In this document: piece after piece, positions 24,169 to 35,320 of the stretch
Layout: every line of letters begins with the position of its first letter
Position numbering within the stretch: position 1 is the stretch's first letter
Assembly: GCA_030435675.1 (NCBI GenBank)
Contig: CM059621.1
Span: 11,966,001-12,030,000, forward strand
DNA length: 64,000 bases
From: Steinernema hermaphroditum
Taxonomy: Eukaryota; Nematoda; Chromadorea; Rhabditida; Steinernematidae
Reading direction: 5' to 3'
Notes under the pieces: generated by a model
The model's input: the letters and a program-made list of their open reading frames with translations, nothing else
The model's database searches: none
Told to the model about the DNA's origin: nothing
Made by a program: the position numbers and the translations under genes

Positions 24169-26176
24169 TTTCAGTCGTCCGAACGCGAAAGGGAAGCTGC
24201 CTGAAAGAGAAACTTTTTTTTGGGCGACAAACAGCGACAGGTGATCACACGCGAGGAAGTGATGGGGGCACGTCCTGCTGCGCGGCCTGAAATGCGCCCC
24301 AATGTGTTTACTTGGAAGATTATGGCGAAAAGAACACGTTTCGCAATGCCACGGACATCTGAAAACAATGAGGATTCGGAGGAAGTGGGTGGATGACGCT
24401 GGGGGAATTGCGTTATTTATAGCGCTCTCTGGAAATGTGGAAAGAGTAAACAGTCGAATAAATCGGGAACTGTCAAAGTGATCTGTTTTCGATTTGGCAT
24501 TTTACGAAAACAGCTGATGGATGGTTGAAAACTGTAAGAGATCGCTTTCTAGAGGCTTAGAGGACAAGGAGAAGTGCTCAAGAACAAGCTCAAAAGGAGT
24601 AAAACGAAGTTATATTCTGGATGTTTCGGAACAAAGGCAAAGCTGGCATTTTCTGGCACTCAGAGTCAATGTAAACGGAATCCTTAAGCGCCGATATTAA
24701 AGGCCATAAGGGTCATATACAAAAGCACACCTTACAAGAGTCAGCTCCCGCATAGCAAATGACTAAACCTCGCCAAGAATGTCTCAGTCGACTTCGAAAG
24801 GATGACTGTGGACTGACTGTGCCCATCGACGGCATTTTATACGCGATTTTTCGCCGTCGAAAACGGGGCTCAAGGGGTGGAGGGGTCGGCTGACTCATCG
24901 GGCGGCGCTCTCGACTCGCGTCAATTTGGGAAGCGAATCCTGTTTCGGACAAATTTTTTAAATTCTCTGCGCGATGACTGTGGCCGTGCCGTTTCGCAAT
25001 ATCGGTTTCTGTGTTCGAGAGGCTTCGGGAGGGGCGAAGACGCCGGTAATTGATCGCATCGTTGAGATGCGAAAAAGGCTTATTGTAATATCACAAAAGA
25101 CGTTTTTGGGACGTGTGAGTCACGCCGCGCGACTTGGATGTTTTTCCTTTGGGCGTTGGCTGTTCCTTTGATCGAACTTTCGAGAACGATAGTAAATGGA
25201 TGATGGCGGTAGGTAATTGGCGCCTTCATCCAGAAGTTCTATCGACGTGTCTTGTGACTTTCGCCGACGGCAAACAGAACACGCGAAGTGCAAACAAATC
25301 GGTCGACGGCACAAAAACACATTTGAATGCCTCGGGCCAGGACAACTCCATTGCAGGCTCCTTTTCGGGGCGATTCCGGTTTTCTGATTGCTTTTTCAAA
25401 AGGAGAGACGATGCGGAGGTGCCGAAAGAGAGCCGAGCGGGATCGGACGGGAGTCAAGGGGCCTTGGTCGTTTGAACTAAGGATTACGATCGGCGATCGC
25501 TTCGAGGTTCGAGTGGCACTATGCAGGGATCGGTGGTAAACAGGCAAAGAAGTTATGCAAAGGAGCGCGGTAAATACTAGAAAGAATTCTATTTGAGTGG
25601 TGTCGGAGTTTGGATCTGGGGTTCAAACCTCTTTTTCTTTAAACCTCAATCTCTCTCCTCTGACAGAACTTGCCGAGACAACAACTAACCCGCCACTGAT
25701 TCAAAGACCGAGTTGATTAGCATAAAGATCCTCGATCATGTGGGCAAATCAATTAAACAGCCCTTGTCGTCTGCCAACTTTATCCTAGCTTCACAGTCAT
25801 TGGAGAATTATGCGCTATTCTTCTAGTTACCCATCTACAGAACTTTTGTATTTCTCGGCGAGTTCCTAAATGATTCCATCGGTGCCTAATCAAATTCGTG
25901 ATTTAGTTACTGGATGCTGCACTTTTCTACGAGCAGTTTCATTGCACTCTTGAAGAAACAGCCCTTACGTACACATTTCCCTTCACGGTTCTGACCTTTC
26001 ATCGACATTAAACATTGTTGTTGTACCTTTGGTCAACCTTTTGATCACAAGAACCCGGCGTGGAAACAGGCTACAATCCTTTGATGACTAAGCATTTGAT
26101 AGTGTTACACATTCTTTAATTGTTCCTTTTGTGTAATGTTACTTTTTGAAACAGCACCACAGAACAACACTGTCGC
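24169..26176. other. Intergenic, no supported gene
   Basis: It includes the upstream region of the small heat-shock gene. Open frames here are short and mostly start at non-ATG codons. A GGTTCAAACC string near 25621 resembles a tRNA B-box but no A-box or acceptor stem is in range. Confidence 0.5.
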
Positions 26177-27252
26177 TTATGGTCGGAAGAAGCGCGGATC
26201 TTCATTAGCTTTGAGCAGTTCCCAAAATCTTCGTCTGGGGATAAGAACGATTCGCTCCATTTTCGCAAAGTCGATAACGGCCTTGTCAACTCCTAGGTCG
26301 GGCTACTCTCCGTTTTAGTGCTATCTGTGACAAACCTGGCCAATTGCTGTTTATACCCGTTCCGAACATGAATCCTCCTCTTCTCACAAGTGGATAGAAG
26401 ACCTTCAGATTGCGCATGGTCAACTCATATTCGTGTCCTCCATCGATGAAGATAATGTCGGCGGCGATTCGAAAACAGTGAAGTACGTGAGCCGCCATGC
26501 TCGAAGAAAGCCTCAGCGGATAGACCGTGCCGTCCAAGTTGAGGACTTTGATGTTTTTGTAAAAGGTCTCGAAGAAGCTGAAAAGAACCGCTATAGCTGG
26601 CCGATTAGATGGCCTTGATTACTCTATGGAACCACTATCAGATTCCTTCTCGTATAAGTAGGGATTTCCCAACCACACATCTATGGCGATGACGACACAC
26701 ATCTTCCGATTCTGACGAGCCAATTCATTGCACACATTCGCCATGTAAGCTGTGGACCTTCCTTTGAAAGAGCCTATCTCCACAATACTAAATTCATGTA
26801 GACTCTGTGAGACATTGCTGTACCTACATAAACAGGTCTTTCCGAGTCGAATTCATCGCCTTCTCAACCGCTTTGTCAAAGACGAAGCTAACATCGGTGA
26901 ACCCCTCGAGGTCAGGCTCGTAGCTGATCACGTCCGCGTCCCTGACCGGACCGATATTCCTGACGAGCACCTTCTTCAGGTCATTCCACCCTTGGGTAAG
27001 TCGATCGTTGGCGCAGTCTTTCGAGAAGAGTGGAGGAGGTGGAGGAGGGTCCAGGATGTTCTCGATGTCCTTGTTGTCTTCGTCGTCGTCATAGGAAATG
27101 ACAGGTTTACGGTCAATAGACGATTTGACGACAAATCTCAGGATGAAGAAGAGACAAACAGTGACAATCAATGCAAACGTAAGCGTGCGCGAATTCACCG
27201 AAAACGCGATCATTCTGCGGCGCCGGCGGTAAACACTCGGAATTAGAGGCAT
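26177..27252 (-). CDS. Type II membrane-anchored SAM-dependent methyltransferase-like protein
   Basis: A frame-consistent model of 308 aa uses exons 26869-27252, 26633-26804, 26336-26590 and 26177-26292. The N-terminus has a short Arg-rich cytoplasmic piece (YRRRRR) and one hydrophobic anchor (LTFALIVTVCLFFILRFVV), then an Asp-rich, Pro-rich stalk. The catalytic-like part has VEIGSFKGRST (SAM-binding glycine motif), VIAIDVWLG, and IIFIDGGHEYE, then RRGGFMFG and a C-terminal WPGVDKAVIDF. This matches the class-I Methyltransf_24 type common in nematodes; the substrate is unknown. The exon 1/exon 2 junction is the weak point: exon 1 stays open through FVFDKAVEKAMNSTRKDLF, and the exon 2 frame is open upstream through RYSNVSQ, so the true join may differ or hide a one-base shift. 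An upstream frame begins at TTG; the ATG at 27252 is the first, with another at 27213. Confidence 0.75.
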
Positions 27253-28577
27253 TAGGGTGGTGGGAACTCCGCTAATAGTACTGATGGTGGTGAGGGAAGA
27301 TGTGGTACACAACGGTCCTCCACCAATTATGGGTCATTGGAAACAGTCGTTTATGTCAATTGTCAACTAACATTTTTCATGACAAAAGTGCGCTGCTTTC
27401 CTACCTTCAGGGCTTCATTTCTCGATACGTTATTGAACCTGTGGCGCCACATGACACAATCTAACGTTAGTTGAATATACGTGACTGAGCTACCACAGCG
27501 ATTTTTTGTTGCAAGCGATTAAGTAGTGAACTTAGTGATTTTGGGTGAACTTGAGGTTTTTGACACAAGACTAGAGACCAAATTTTGAAAAAATGCCGAA
27601 ATCTAGATTTCACCACAGGTTGTATCAATCAGTCGTTTTTATAGAGGGACAGGCACGCATCGGGAAGTTTACTGAATTATTTCACCATTATATTTTTTAA
27701 AAATTAAATAAACAACGGTGGTTGTTAATTACGGTTGTTTCATTGATTCCTTCTCATTTGATTCATCATTATCACTTCATCGAACAAATCAAATTGAGGA
27801 CCAAAGAAGCGAAACTAACAACATCTGACGAGTAATTGATGACCTAACAGCCCAAGATTTCACCGTAGGTTTTGACTGTATGCTCCATTTTATTCTTCGA
27901 ACTTTATTTATTTACATCGGTTACTCTGATGCAAAAATAGCTCCTCCGTTGCACATACCCATGCCCAATGCTAAATTTGAATGTTTAAATTGAAATTGAA
28001 AATACGAGCAACACAAATAGTCGCTCTTTTGCTCACACAATCCCGTTTTGTTCATACAATTCTTCTTCAACAAATTCCCCTCTTGCATTCCCCTTTTTTA
28101 AATCGAAGCGTGCGTCTTTATCATTCACCTCTTTCGCAACTTGTTTACATTTATTTTCGGACGGCTCATCGACCCGCTAATGCAAGATCGCACCACTCTT
28201 CCGAACACATCTGCCGTCACCGCCGATCAGCTGTGCGCACGCATGCAACTCTTGTTCCTGATCGCGATCTGCTCAAACATTGCCCGACGCTGTCGTCAGC
28301 AAATCGAAATTTCAAATCGATTGTCGCGAAACGCTTTGCGATTCACCGCTCATCTCTTCGAGTTGGTTATCGCGGCGATTTTGGCGCTATCAGAGGCGCG
28401 TACACATGCACGTGCCTCGCATCACTCTTTTGAATTCGCCTTCCTTTCGGTCGTTTTCTTCTGTTTTCACAGCGAGATCGATAAGATATATGATTTCTCG
28501 AAACTGCCACCCGCCGTGATTCAGAAGACAACGATCAGTGGGAACGTTTCAGGTGAAAACAAGATGCGCTCGTAGTC
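27253..28577. other. Intergenic between divergent genes
   Basis: AT-rich region holding the promoters of the methyltransferase (-) and first esterase (+). The open frames at 27981-28575 lack domain signal and splice logic. Confidence 0.5.
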
Positions 28578-31527
28578 ATGCAGAAGGCTGTTTGTGTTGC
28601 GCTCGTCGTTCTGTTTGGGCTTTCTGTGGAGGCCGATGATCAATCCAAGCGTACTACCAGGTACTATTCAAAGTGTATCCCCATCTCAGTTCTTTTGTTC
28701 GAACTTTCTCAACGACTGACTATTTGATTTCCAGCAAAGGAGCCGTTGAAGGCCTCGAGATTCTCAATAAAGAGGACAACTCCACTATCGGATTCAAATT
28801 CCTCGGCATACCATACGCTGAGCCTCCGGTCAAAGATCTCAGATACAAGAAGCCGCGAGAAAAATCGGCGTGGAAAGACACCCTTGACGCCACACGACTG
28901 AAGCCTCAGTGCTTAGCCCAGCCTCATATTTCGTAAGCATACCGTACCACTTCTCACTATGCAATCGTCTTTTAGAAAAGAAACTGGAAACTACACTTCT
29001 ATAACCACTGAAAACTGCCTTTACATCAGCGTCATCGTCCCCGAACATTGTTCCCAAAACACATCTTGTCCCGTTCTCGTGAAAATACCCAACACAGGTA
29101 GCCATGTCCATCTAATTCTCGTTTCCACGGTTCATTCAGATGAAGACCCACACGAATCTCTTGGCGAAAAATTCGCTTTGCACAATGGAATTGTATTTGT
29201 CGCATTTTCCTACCGTATCAGATCTTTCGGTTTCTTGAATCTCAGCCCAAACCTCACCACTTCGCAGGACACCAACGTCGCACTTCATGACATTACATTG
29301 GCTCTGAACTGGATTACGAAAGAGATTAACGTCTTTGGAGGCGATTCGACTCGAGTGACTCTGTATGGAAACAGAAATGCCGCGTTCTTAATTGATCTGG
29401 TGACCAGATGATCTATGACGCCGGATGTAAATGTCGCTTTCAGCTTTCTTTGTCGCCCGCTACGAACCATTTGTTTTCGAGAACCATCTTGATGAGTGGA
29501 ACATCTAACTATAGAGAAGTGACCAAAAGTAAGAGAGAGATATAGACGTAGCCTGTTCAACCAACTGAGATAGCCCTAAAAGGATTTAGACAACACTTTT
29601 TATGCGGTGACCACTGATCTGATCCTCTTAAAAGCCCCATGTTCCAGAAAGCTCTTGCTGCGCCAGCCAGGTCTTCTCCATAAACGCCCAATGCGCTCAA
29701 AGCGATACGGCTTTCAACCACTTGAAAGATGCCCAAATCGTGTTGAGCTGTCTTCGAACCAGAGATCCGAACTACCTTCTCGACGTGGAAAAGAAAGCTA
29801 ACTTGACGACTATGTTCGAGGCGCCCATGATTGACGGAGATTCCGGGGTGCGTTGATCATTGAGAGCACTGTGAACACTTTTGATGATTAAGTTTTTCTC
29901 CTGGAATATCTCCTCGTTGTCGGCCAATCGATCCGAAATCACTAGCCTGTTGATCAGCTTCTCGAATGAGCATCTCCAAGCCGACGATCTTATTTCGGGT
30001 GGTCATGTGGACGAGAAGAAACTTAAGACTGTCTGTGCGGAACTGACCGATGACAAAGAGTTGGCCGAGGAATGTCGCCGGATATATGGAAGAGGTAGGT
30101 AGTTTTAAATATCAAATGAGATCAAGGTCGCCTCTTCTGCTTCTTTTCCAGCCAGTAAAGCCATCAACATCTACAACGACAAGCGAATATACTTCGGTTT
30201 CATCAAGTCGGCTCTTTCCATGATCGACTCCAACTCGAGCGTGTATCTCATGGAAATATATGGCGACATAACGGAAAAGGTTCGACAGCTCGACAGCATA
30301 TCTCCATGTCTGTACATCTTTAGGCCTCCGATGTAAATCTGAAGAAGCCAGCATCGGCGTTCGTCCAAATAGTTGCCAGTTTCGTCCACGACGACACCTC
30401 CGAACGGAACAAAATGGAGAAGTACAGCGCTGACAAGCACAACTACTATCTTCTGGAAGAAGAGAAACTCAGGCCAAAGAAGAACTACCACACGGAAGCG
30501 GTGGACTTCTGGATCAAGGCCGATCTGAAGAGGAAGCCCTCCAACGAGAGTGACACTCAATGTTGCCAAAGCCGCCAGGAAAAGAAGCTTCTCCAGTCCA
30601 GTCGGAAGCTCTACGGCGACAGATTGTCCCACAAAAACGAGTTCCACATTCCGTTTGTTCCTTCCAACTTCGTCGCTGCAAAGGAGTGGAGTAAGTCGTT
30701 CGGAATTAAAAAACGATTTCCAATTTTCTTTTTTGTCCTTCTGCAAAACGGACTCAAGCAAAAGCCCTAAGGAGTCGGCTCAGGGTAAAATGCTTTTTAT
30801 TCGCGTACTAATCCGGCCCAAAAAGACTCAATTACAAAGGAGTCAGCAGGGAATTGCTTATAAACGGCCGAGAGCGGCGCAACAAGCAAAACAGGGTCGT
30901 TTCTCTTCTGTTGTTTCAATCCATCTCGCCGGCTTCTGATTTATTTCCTTCTTCCAAACTAAAAGCAGTATTGACTATGTACAAGATACACTTCACATAC
31001 AACTATCAGCATCTCCAAAAATTTTGTAAGTTTTTCAAAATACTGTTTGAAGAACGATAGTAAGGACTCATATCGCAGTCTGGTTGGATCGTTTTGCTTG
31101 ATTAAACCCCTTGAACCCCTTACATTAAAACGAACTTTTCATGTTTAAATGCACAACCGTTTCCTATCTCCTATATCCAGAGCAAACGCTCCCTACGCGG
31201 TCACCCTCGGATTCTCATATGTTATCACAATTCATTAAAAGTACATCGTCATCCCCCTAAATGACCTCTGTTTCGGGGGCTACAGACCCCCTCTGAACCC
31301 CCTGCATTACCCTTCTACTAATTGAATTCAGCTCCCTAAGCCCAAATCGAATCGTTTCAGCGCCGCTCCACAACGCCTGGTTCACCGTCGCCCTCTTCAT
31401 CGTCATCTTCGCCGTCCTCTTCGTAATCCGGCGCTGGATCAGAGAGCGCGAACGGCACGTCGCCTACGACCGCCTCAGCGACGACATTCAACTTCACTTA
31501 TTTGAGAAACAGACCATCTACGGGTAA
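28578..31527 (+). CDS. Catalytically inactive carboxylesterase-like transmembrane protein
   Basis: Ten exons join in frame to 603 aa: 28578-28660, 28735-28932, 28976-29097, 29140-29399, 29444-29528, 29648-29847, 29893-30094, 30152-30279, 30324-30690 and 31361-31527. It has a signal peptide, the type-B carboxylesterase core (FLGIPYAEPPVKDLRYKKP, ENCLYISVIVP, ALNWITKEINVFGGD, LLSLSPATNHLFSR) and a C-terminal membrane helix with a charged tail. The nucleophile elbow GxSxG is replaced by GNRNA, and the oxyanion HGG is also missing, so hydrolysis is not expected. It is thus comparable in logic to neuroligin/gliotactin-type adhesion relatives, though direct orthology is not shown. The 42-nt intron 29098-29139 could be retained in frame. 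The acceptor before 29893 is AAG rather than CAG. It heads a cluster of related genes on the same strand. Confidence 0.83.
30691..31360 (+). other. Long last intron of the inactive esterase gene
   Basis: This 670-nt intron (GTAAGT...TTTCAG) is far longer than the 40-50 nt introns elsewhere in the gene. It is AT-rich and contains no recognised element. Confidence 0.6.
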
Positions 31528-31989
31528 ACAGAGCGAAGGAACATTTCTGAGCGTGACTTGGCCAAATAAATTGTCGTTTCGCTGTTTTCGCAGCGGACCT
31601 TCGATCGTCGACGTCAAGGGGAGTGATAAGACGCTCGGGGAAGGGAAAGACGGTATTGATCAGGAGCTAGCGAGCAGAGCGGAGGCCAACCTCTGGTCAC
31701 CCCCGCTCTTGTTTTTCGTCGGAAATTCGCTTATTTGGTGTTGTAAGGGGCGCGGGAACAAGTGTCGTCGACAGCTCAGTAATCGATTGTGTGCGTCCCG
31801 AAGTCTCGAGGGCGCCAAAATGACAATTTATTGTTTCCGAATAAAAAGTTGACGACGCGCCGGCGATCGAATTTCGCTTTTAATTGCTTCGCTTTGCTTT
31901 TCGCGGAAATTGGAGCTTTCGCATCGCGTCAGGACCCTTTCAGGCACATTTAATGAGTGAGAGGTGCGCGCGAGGAGGATACCGTCGCC

Positions 31990-32261
31990 ATGGCTCCAGG
32001 TGTTCCGTCTAGAATGAACGATATTCCCATGCTCTTCGGCAAGACCTTTCCCGGCTCCAACAAGCTCCTCGGACTGAGTGCTCAGGGTGAGTTCGGGTGG
32101 TCTTGAGTGTCTTTCAAGAGGTTCGAACTTTAGAGATCTATTGGGACGTGCGGTGGTTCGTGTCCCTCACCGTGATGGGCGTCATGGTGCTCGTCGTGCT
32201 CATCACCTGCTTCATGATGATCCGCTATCGGTACAAGCAGGAGGGCTACCAGAGGATTTGA
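31990..32261 (+). CDS. 74-aa single-pass membrane protein (unrecognised)
   Basis: Two exons (31990-32086 and 32134-32261) join in frame. The ATG has a GCCATGG context. A short hydrophilic N-terminus (MAPGVPSRMNDIPMLFGK) is followed by one strong transmembrane helix (WFVSLTVMGVMVLVVLITCF) and a basic, Tyr-rich tail (MIRYRYKQEGYQRI). No signal peptide is evident, and the positive C-terminal side suggests the tail is cytosolic. The family is not recognised. It lies 460 bp downstream of the esterase-like gene on the same strand and could be co-expressed with it. Confidence 0.65.
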
Positions 32262-33212
32262 ATGGAAGGGATATCTCCACATGTGGATTGAATGAGATAT
32301 GCTGACATAAATCTATAAAAGTCTATAGAAGCTAATATTTGTTTATGCTTTTTAAGGGTAAACGAGTTCGAACTCAATGATCCGTGAATCTCGAGCGGAA
32401 CAAATTGAATCAGCTGAGTGTCTCAAATAATCTGTTTTACATAAATGTAATTCAAGTTCGGCCCTTCTCTATCGATAGGAATACGACAATTCCCAAAGGA
32501 CCGTATGGCCCTAAACGAGGGTATAAACAAATAGTACAAAAACTTAAGGGCTTTTAAAGGACCGATAGTGCAAGCATATGTTTTATTAGTGCGTTAAGAG
32601 TGTACAGGCCACACTGTTGTCAGCAATGTGGAATAGCGGTAGTCTGTGCACGTAATAATCCAAGTGGCGCAGAAAAGTAACTTATGCTTTGGGGAGAAGA
32701 CAATTGAAAATGACATTTACTCGATGGCCAAAAACGATACTACTCAAGGACGGAGACAGAGATGCTCACCCGGTTGCGCCGTTGAACTGACGGATCAGTT
32801 AAACAAATAGCCGACCCGGTCCATTCAGTTTTCCATTGAATGCTGTCATTTTTAAAAAAGAGGAAAACTATTGCTTTATGTCGCTGTCGTGGTGAAAACC
32901 GATGAATCGCGACTAAAAAGTGCAACGTCGGGCATAGTCAGATCACTTACTATGACGCATTTGGGCGCCTCAGTTGCTCATGAAAACTGCTGCACACGGT
33001 TGTACTGAGAGTTCCTTCCCCTGGCAGCGGCTTCTCGGCTAAATCTAAGTGCCTGTGTGATCCTTGTAATCCCTTTTGTTTAAAAGAAACCTCATGAAAA
33101 GTCCACGCTCGCAAAGATGTTGCAGAGAACTATTTTTGCTCCGCACTAAATTGGTTCTGTCTTGTGGCGCCTTTTCTGCTATCTTATCTCCTCACGCACA
33201 CTAATAACAACC
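32262..33212. other. Intergenic, no supported gene
   Basis: No coding signal other than short random frames on both strands. Confidence 0.5.
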
Positions 33213-35158
33213 ATGGAAATGTGGACTGCTACGTTCAATGTTCTAATTTCGCTTTTGTGCATTTCGGAAGCGATTGTCGTTTCAATGAACGAAGGAAAAA
33301 TCGAACGATACACTTCCACCAATGCAGGGGAAAAACGTCCCATTCATGTTTTCAAGGTAAACTTAATGGCAAAGCACTTTCATAGAGTTCCATTCAGAGG
33401 GTTCCGTTTGCAAAGCCACTACTTAGGGGACCTAGATTTGGAGTACCTGGGAAGGCGCCTCCATGGAAACTCTCAGTGCAACAGAGTATGCAACCGCCTG
33501 CATGAGCAATACATCCAAAACGCGTTTCCCACAAGACCTCATCAGTGAAGACTGCCTTTATTTGAACATCCTTGTGGATAAGCGATGTTTTGTAAGTAAA
33601 AAACGTAGGCTCACATCAAGGAGCTGCATTCTATGGCTGTAGAAGTCAAGCTTGTCCAGTCATCACCTACATCCACGGAGGAAGCTTCACCCACGATTCA
33701 GTTGTGATGTTCAACGACACTCAGATAATCCAAATGTATGCGAGTCACAAGACCATCTTTGTTATTCCCGTCTTTCAACTTGGAATCTTCGACTTTCTAG
33801 ATTTTGGAAATGATGACGTTGTAAAGAGAAACATCGGATCATACGGTCAGCCCTCTTTGACCTCAAAGAGCAGAACTCAAGTTTGGATGACATCGTAGAA
33901 TGTCTCATATCTTCTGCCCGGCACCTACTGGGAACTCCTACAGCAGGCGTTGTGGCAGGCAAATTCGCTGCTTAGCCAAATTCGCTGCCTACAGTAATTT
34001 TCCGGGAAAACGTGTCGAGACCGACGTTCGGCTTTTTGTTTCTTTTTTTGCAGTTTACCCAAGCTTGTTTGTTGTAGTAGCTTCTGTGTGTGCCTGGTGT
34101 GTGGTGAACTTTTTGCCGAAAATCTTCTCGCCTTTTAACGTAAAGCCCGATGCCTTACGAACTAACGTCCTTAGAAGTCATCCCACAGAAAACGTAGACA
34201 GCTTTCGGTTCGACGAGAGAAACGGCCATTACTTTTGGAACCTGCAGCCTAGTTATCGAAGGAAGCGGCAAACGATTCTTTGAGTGAACGAAGTGACTTA
34301 ATTCTCTTGCCTAACTAACTCCCACTAACTACAGGGTTGTTAAGTTGAAAACGCTTGTAGATGAACACAGGTAAGGATAAGATATTATTTCGCATATTAG
34401 GGGCGCAAAAGCAAAAAAAAGAAACAAAAAGCCGAACGTTTTCCCTGAAAATTACTGTGGGTAGCGAATTTGGCTACAAAAGCGTCCGCTAAATCAGTGC
34501 TTCATGGCCAATCCAAGCATGAATATACCAAGTAGTAGATCGAAAATTACGAGAAAAAGTACTGCGACGAATATTGCTTATTTTTTGGGCACTACAAGAA
34601 AGAGACTTTAGACGAGTGCATACGACATTACAAGAATGAAACTGGATAGTGTTGAGATTTGATAAACGAAAAAGAGTTCAAACTGTCCGCTGTCGCAGGA
34701 GAAGTGTCACTTCAAGGAGAAGTCGCTCACGCCATAAATAATAGCGATGCTTTGCTGTGGACGTCCTAAGGAGTTCCCGTCTATCTCACGTCTTTCAATC
34801 TTCAAAATCACAGTGAGCACGCCAACTACATGCTCTTCGCTATAGGTCTGCACCCAGCAAACGGCGAAATGAACGAAACAGAGAAGTTAATGAATGAGTA
34901 CTGCCCGCGGATTTTAAGGAATTTCATCAAGAGCGAGAAACCTGGGGAAGATAATCGAACTTACTGACTTTTGTGAGTCCACATTTCACACTAGTTCTCC
35001 ATGAATGAAAATGAAAAGGGCTACCATTTAATCGACTTCGTGAAGAACGGAATTGAGCTGACTCTTCCCCATTTCGTCAACGACTTCTTGTTCCCTGAAC
35101 ACGTCAATTTCTGGCTTAGCATCGTGTCAAATCGGACGTCGTCGGCTACGGTTCCATG
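33213..35158 (+). pseudogene. Type-B carboxylesterase pseudogene split by a MITE-like insert
   Basis: Remnants of the same gene as the two esterases downstream are in the same order. A signal peptide and first exon (MEMWTATFNVLIS..., from 33213) are followed by an exon 2 with a frameshift between VPFAKPL and ATEYATACMSN, then an exon 3 with YIHGGSF. After the insert at 33973-34476 come YCDEYCLFFGHY, a segment with an in-frame TAA just before GVPVYLTSFN, and a C-terminal stretch without the membrane anchor. The exon carrying the catalytic serine is missing altogether. Protein similarity to the two neighbours shows tandem duplication followed by decay. Confidence 0.85.
33973..34476. mobile_element. 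504-bp MITE-like element with long terminal inverted repeats
   Basis: Both ends begin TAGCCAAATTCGCT and continue through CAGTAATTTTC, GGGAAAACG and GTTCGGCTTTTTG to a poly-T/poly-A tract, giving terminal inverted repeats of roughly 65-85 bp with a short insertion in the left one. No transposase frame is inside. It sits within the carboxylesterase pseudogene. A TA at each terminus may be part of a target duplication, as with Tc1/mariner-type non-autonomous elements, but the superfamily is not proven. Confidence 0.8.
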
Positions 35159-35320
35159 AACTATGAATAATGTTTTTTGTTATACTGTTGTTTACGCCAT
35201 AAAGCGTTCAACTTTCGTATCTCTTTCTTAAGCGGTCTTATCGTCTGCGGCCGGCGCTGTGGCTCTGTCGCTGATTTGATGGCTGCGTTGACCTTGTTTC
35301 ATCGATTTTCAGGCCACAAA

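Noticed and set aside
25600..25640. tRNA-like B-box (GGTTCAAACC)
   Set aside because: No A-box or anticodon arm upstream; the flanks do not pair.
29098..29139. Treating the first esterase as a pseudogene because its frame stops at 29411
   Set aside because: Splicing at 29399 to 29444 restores the conserved SLSPATNHLFSR segment, and all later exons join in frame to a membrane anchor.
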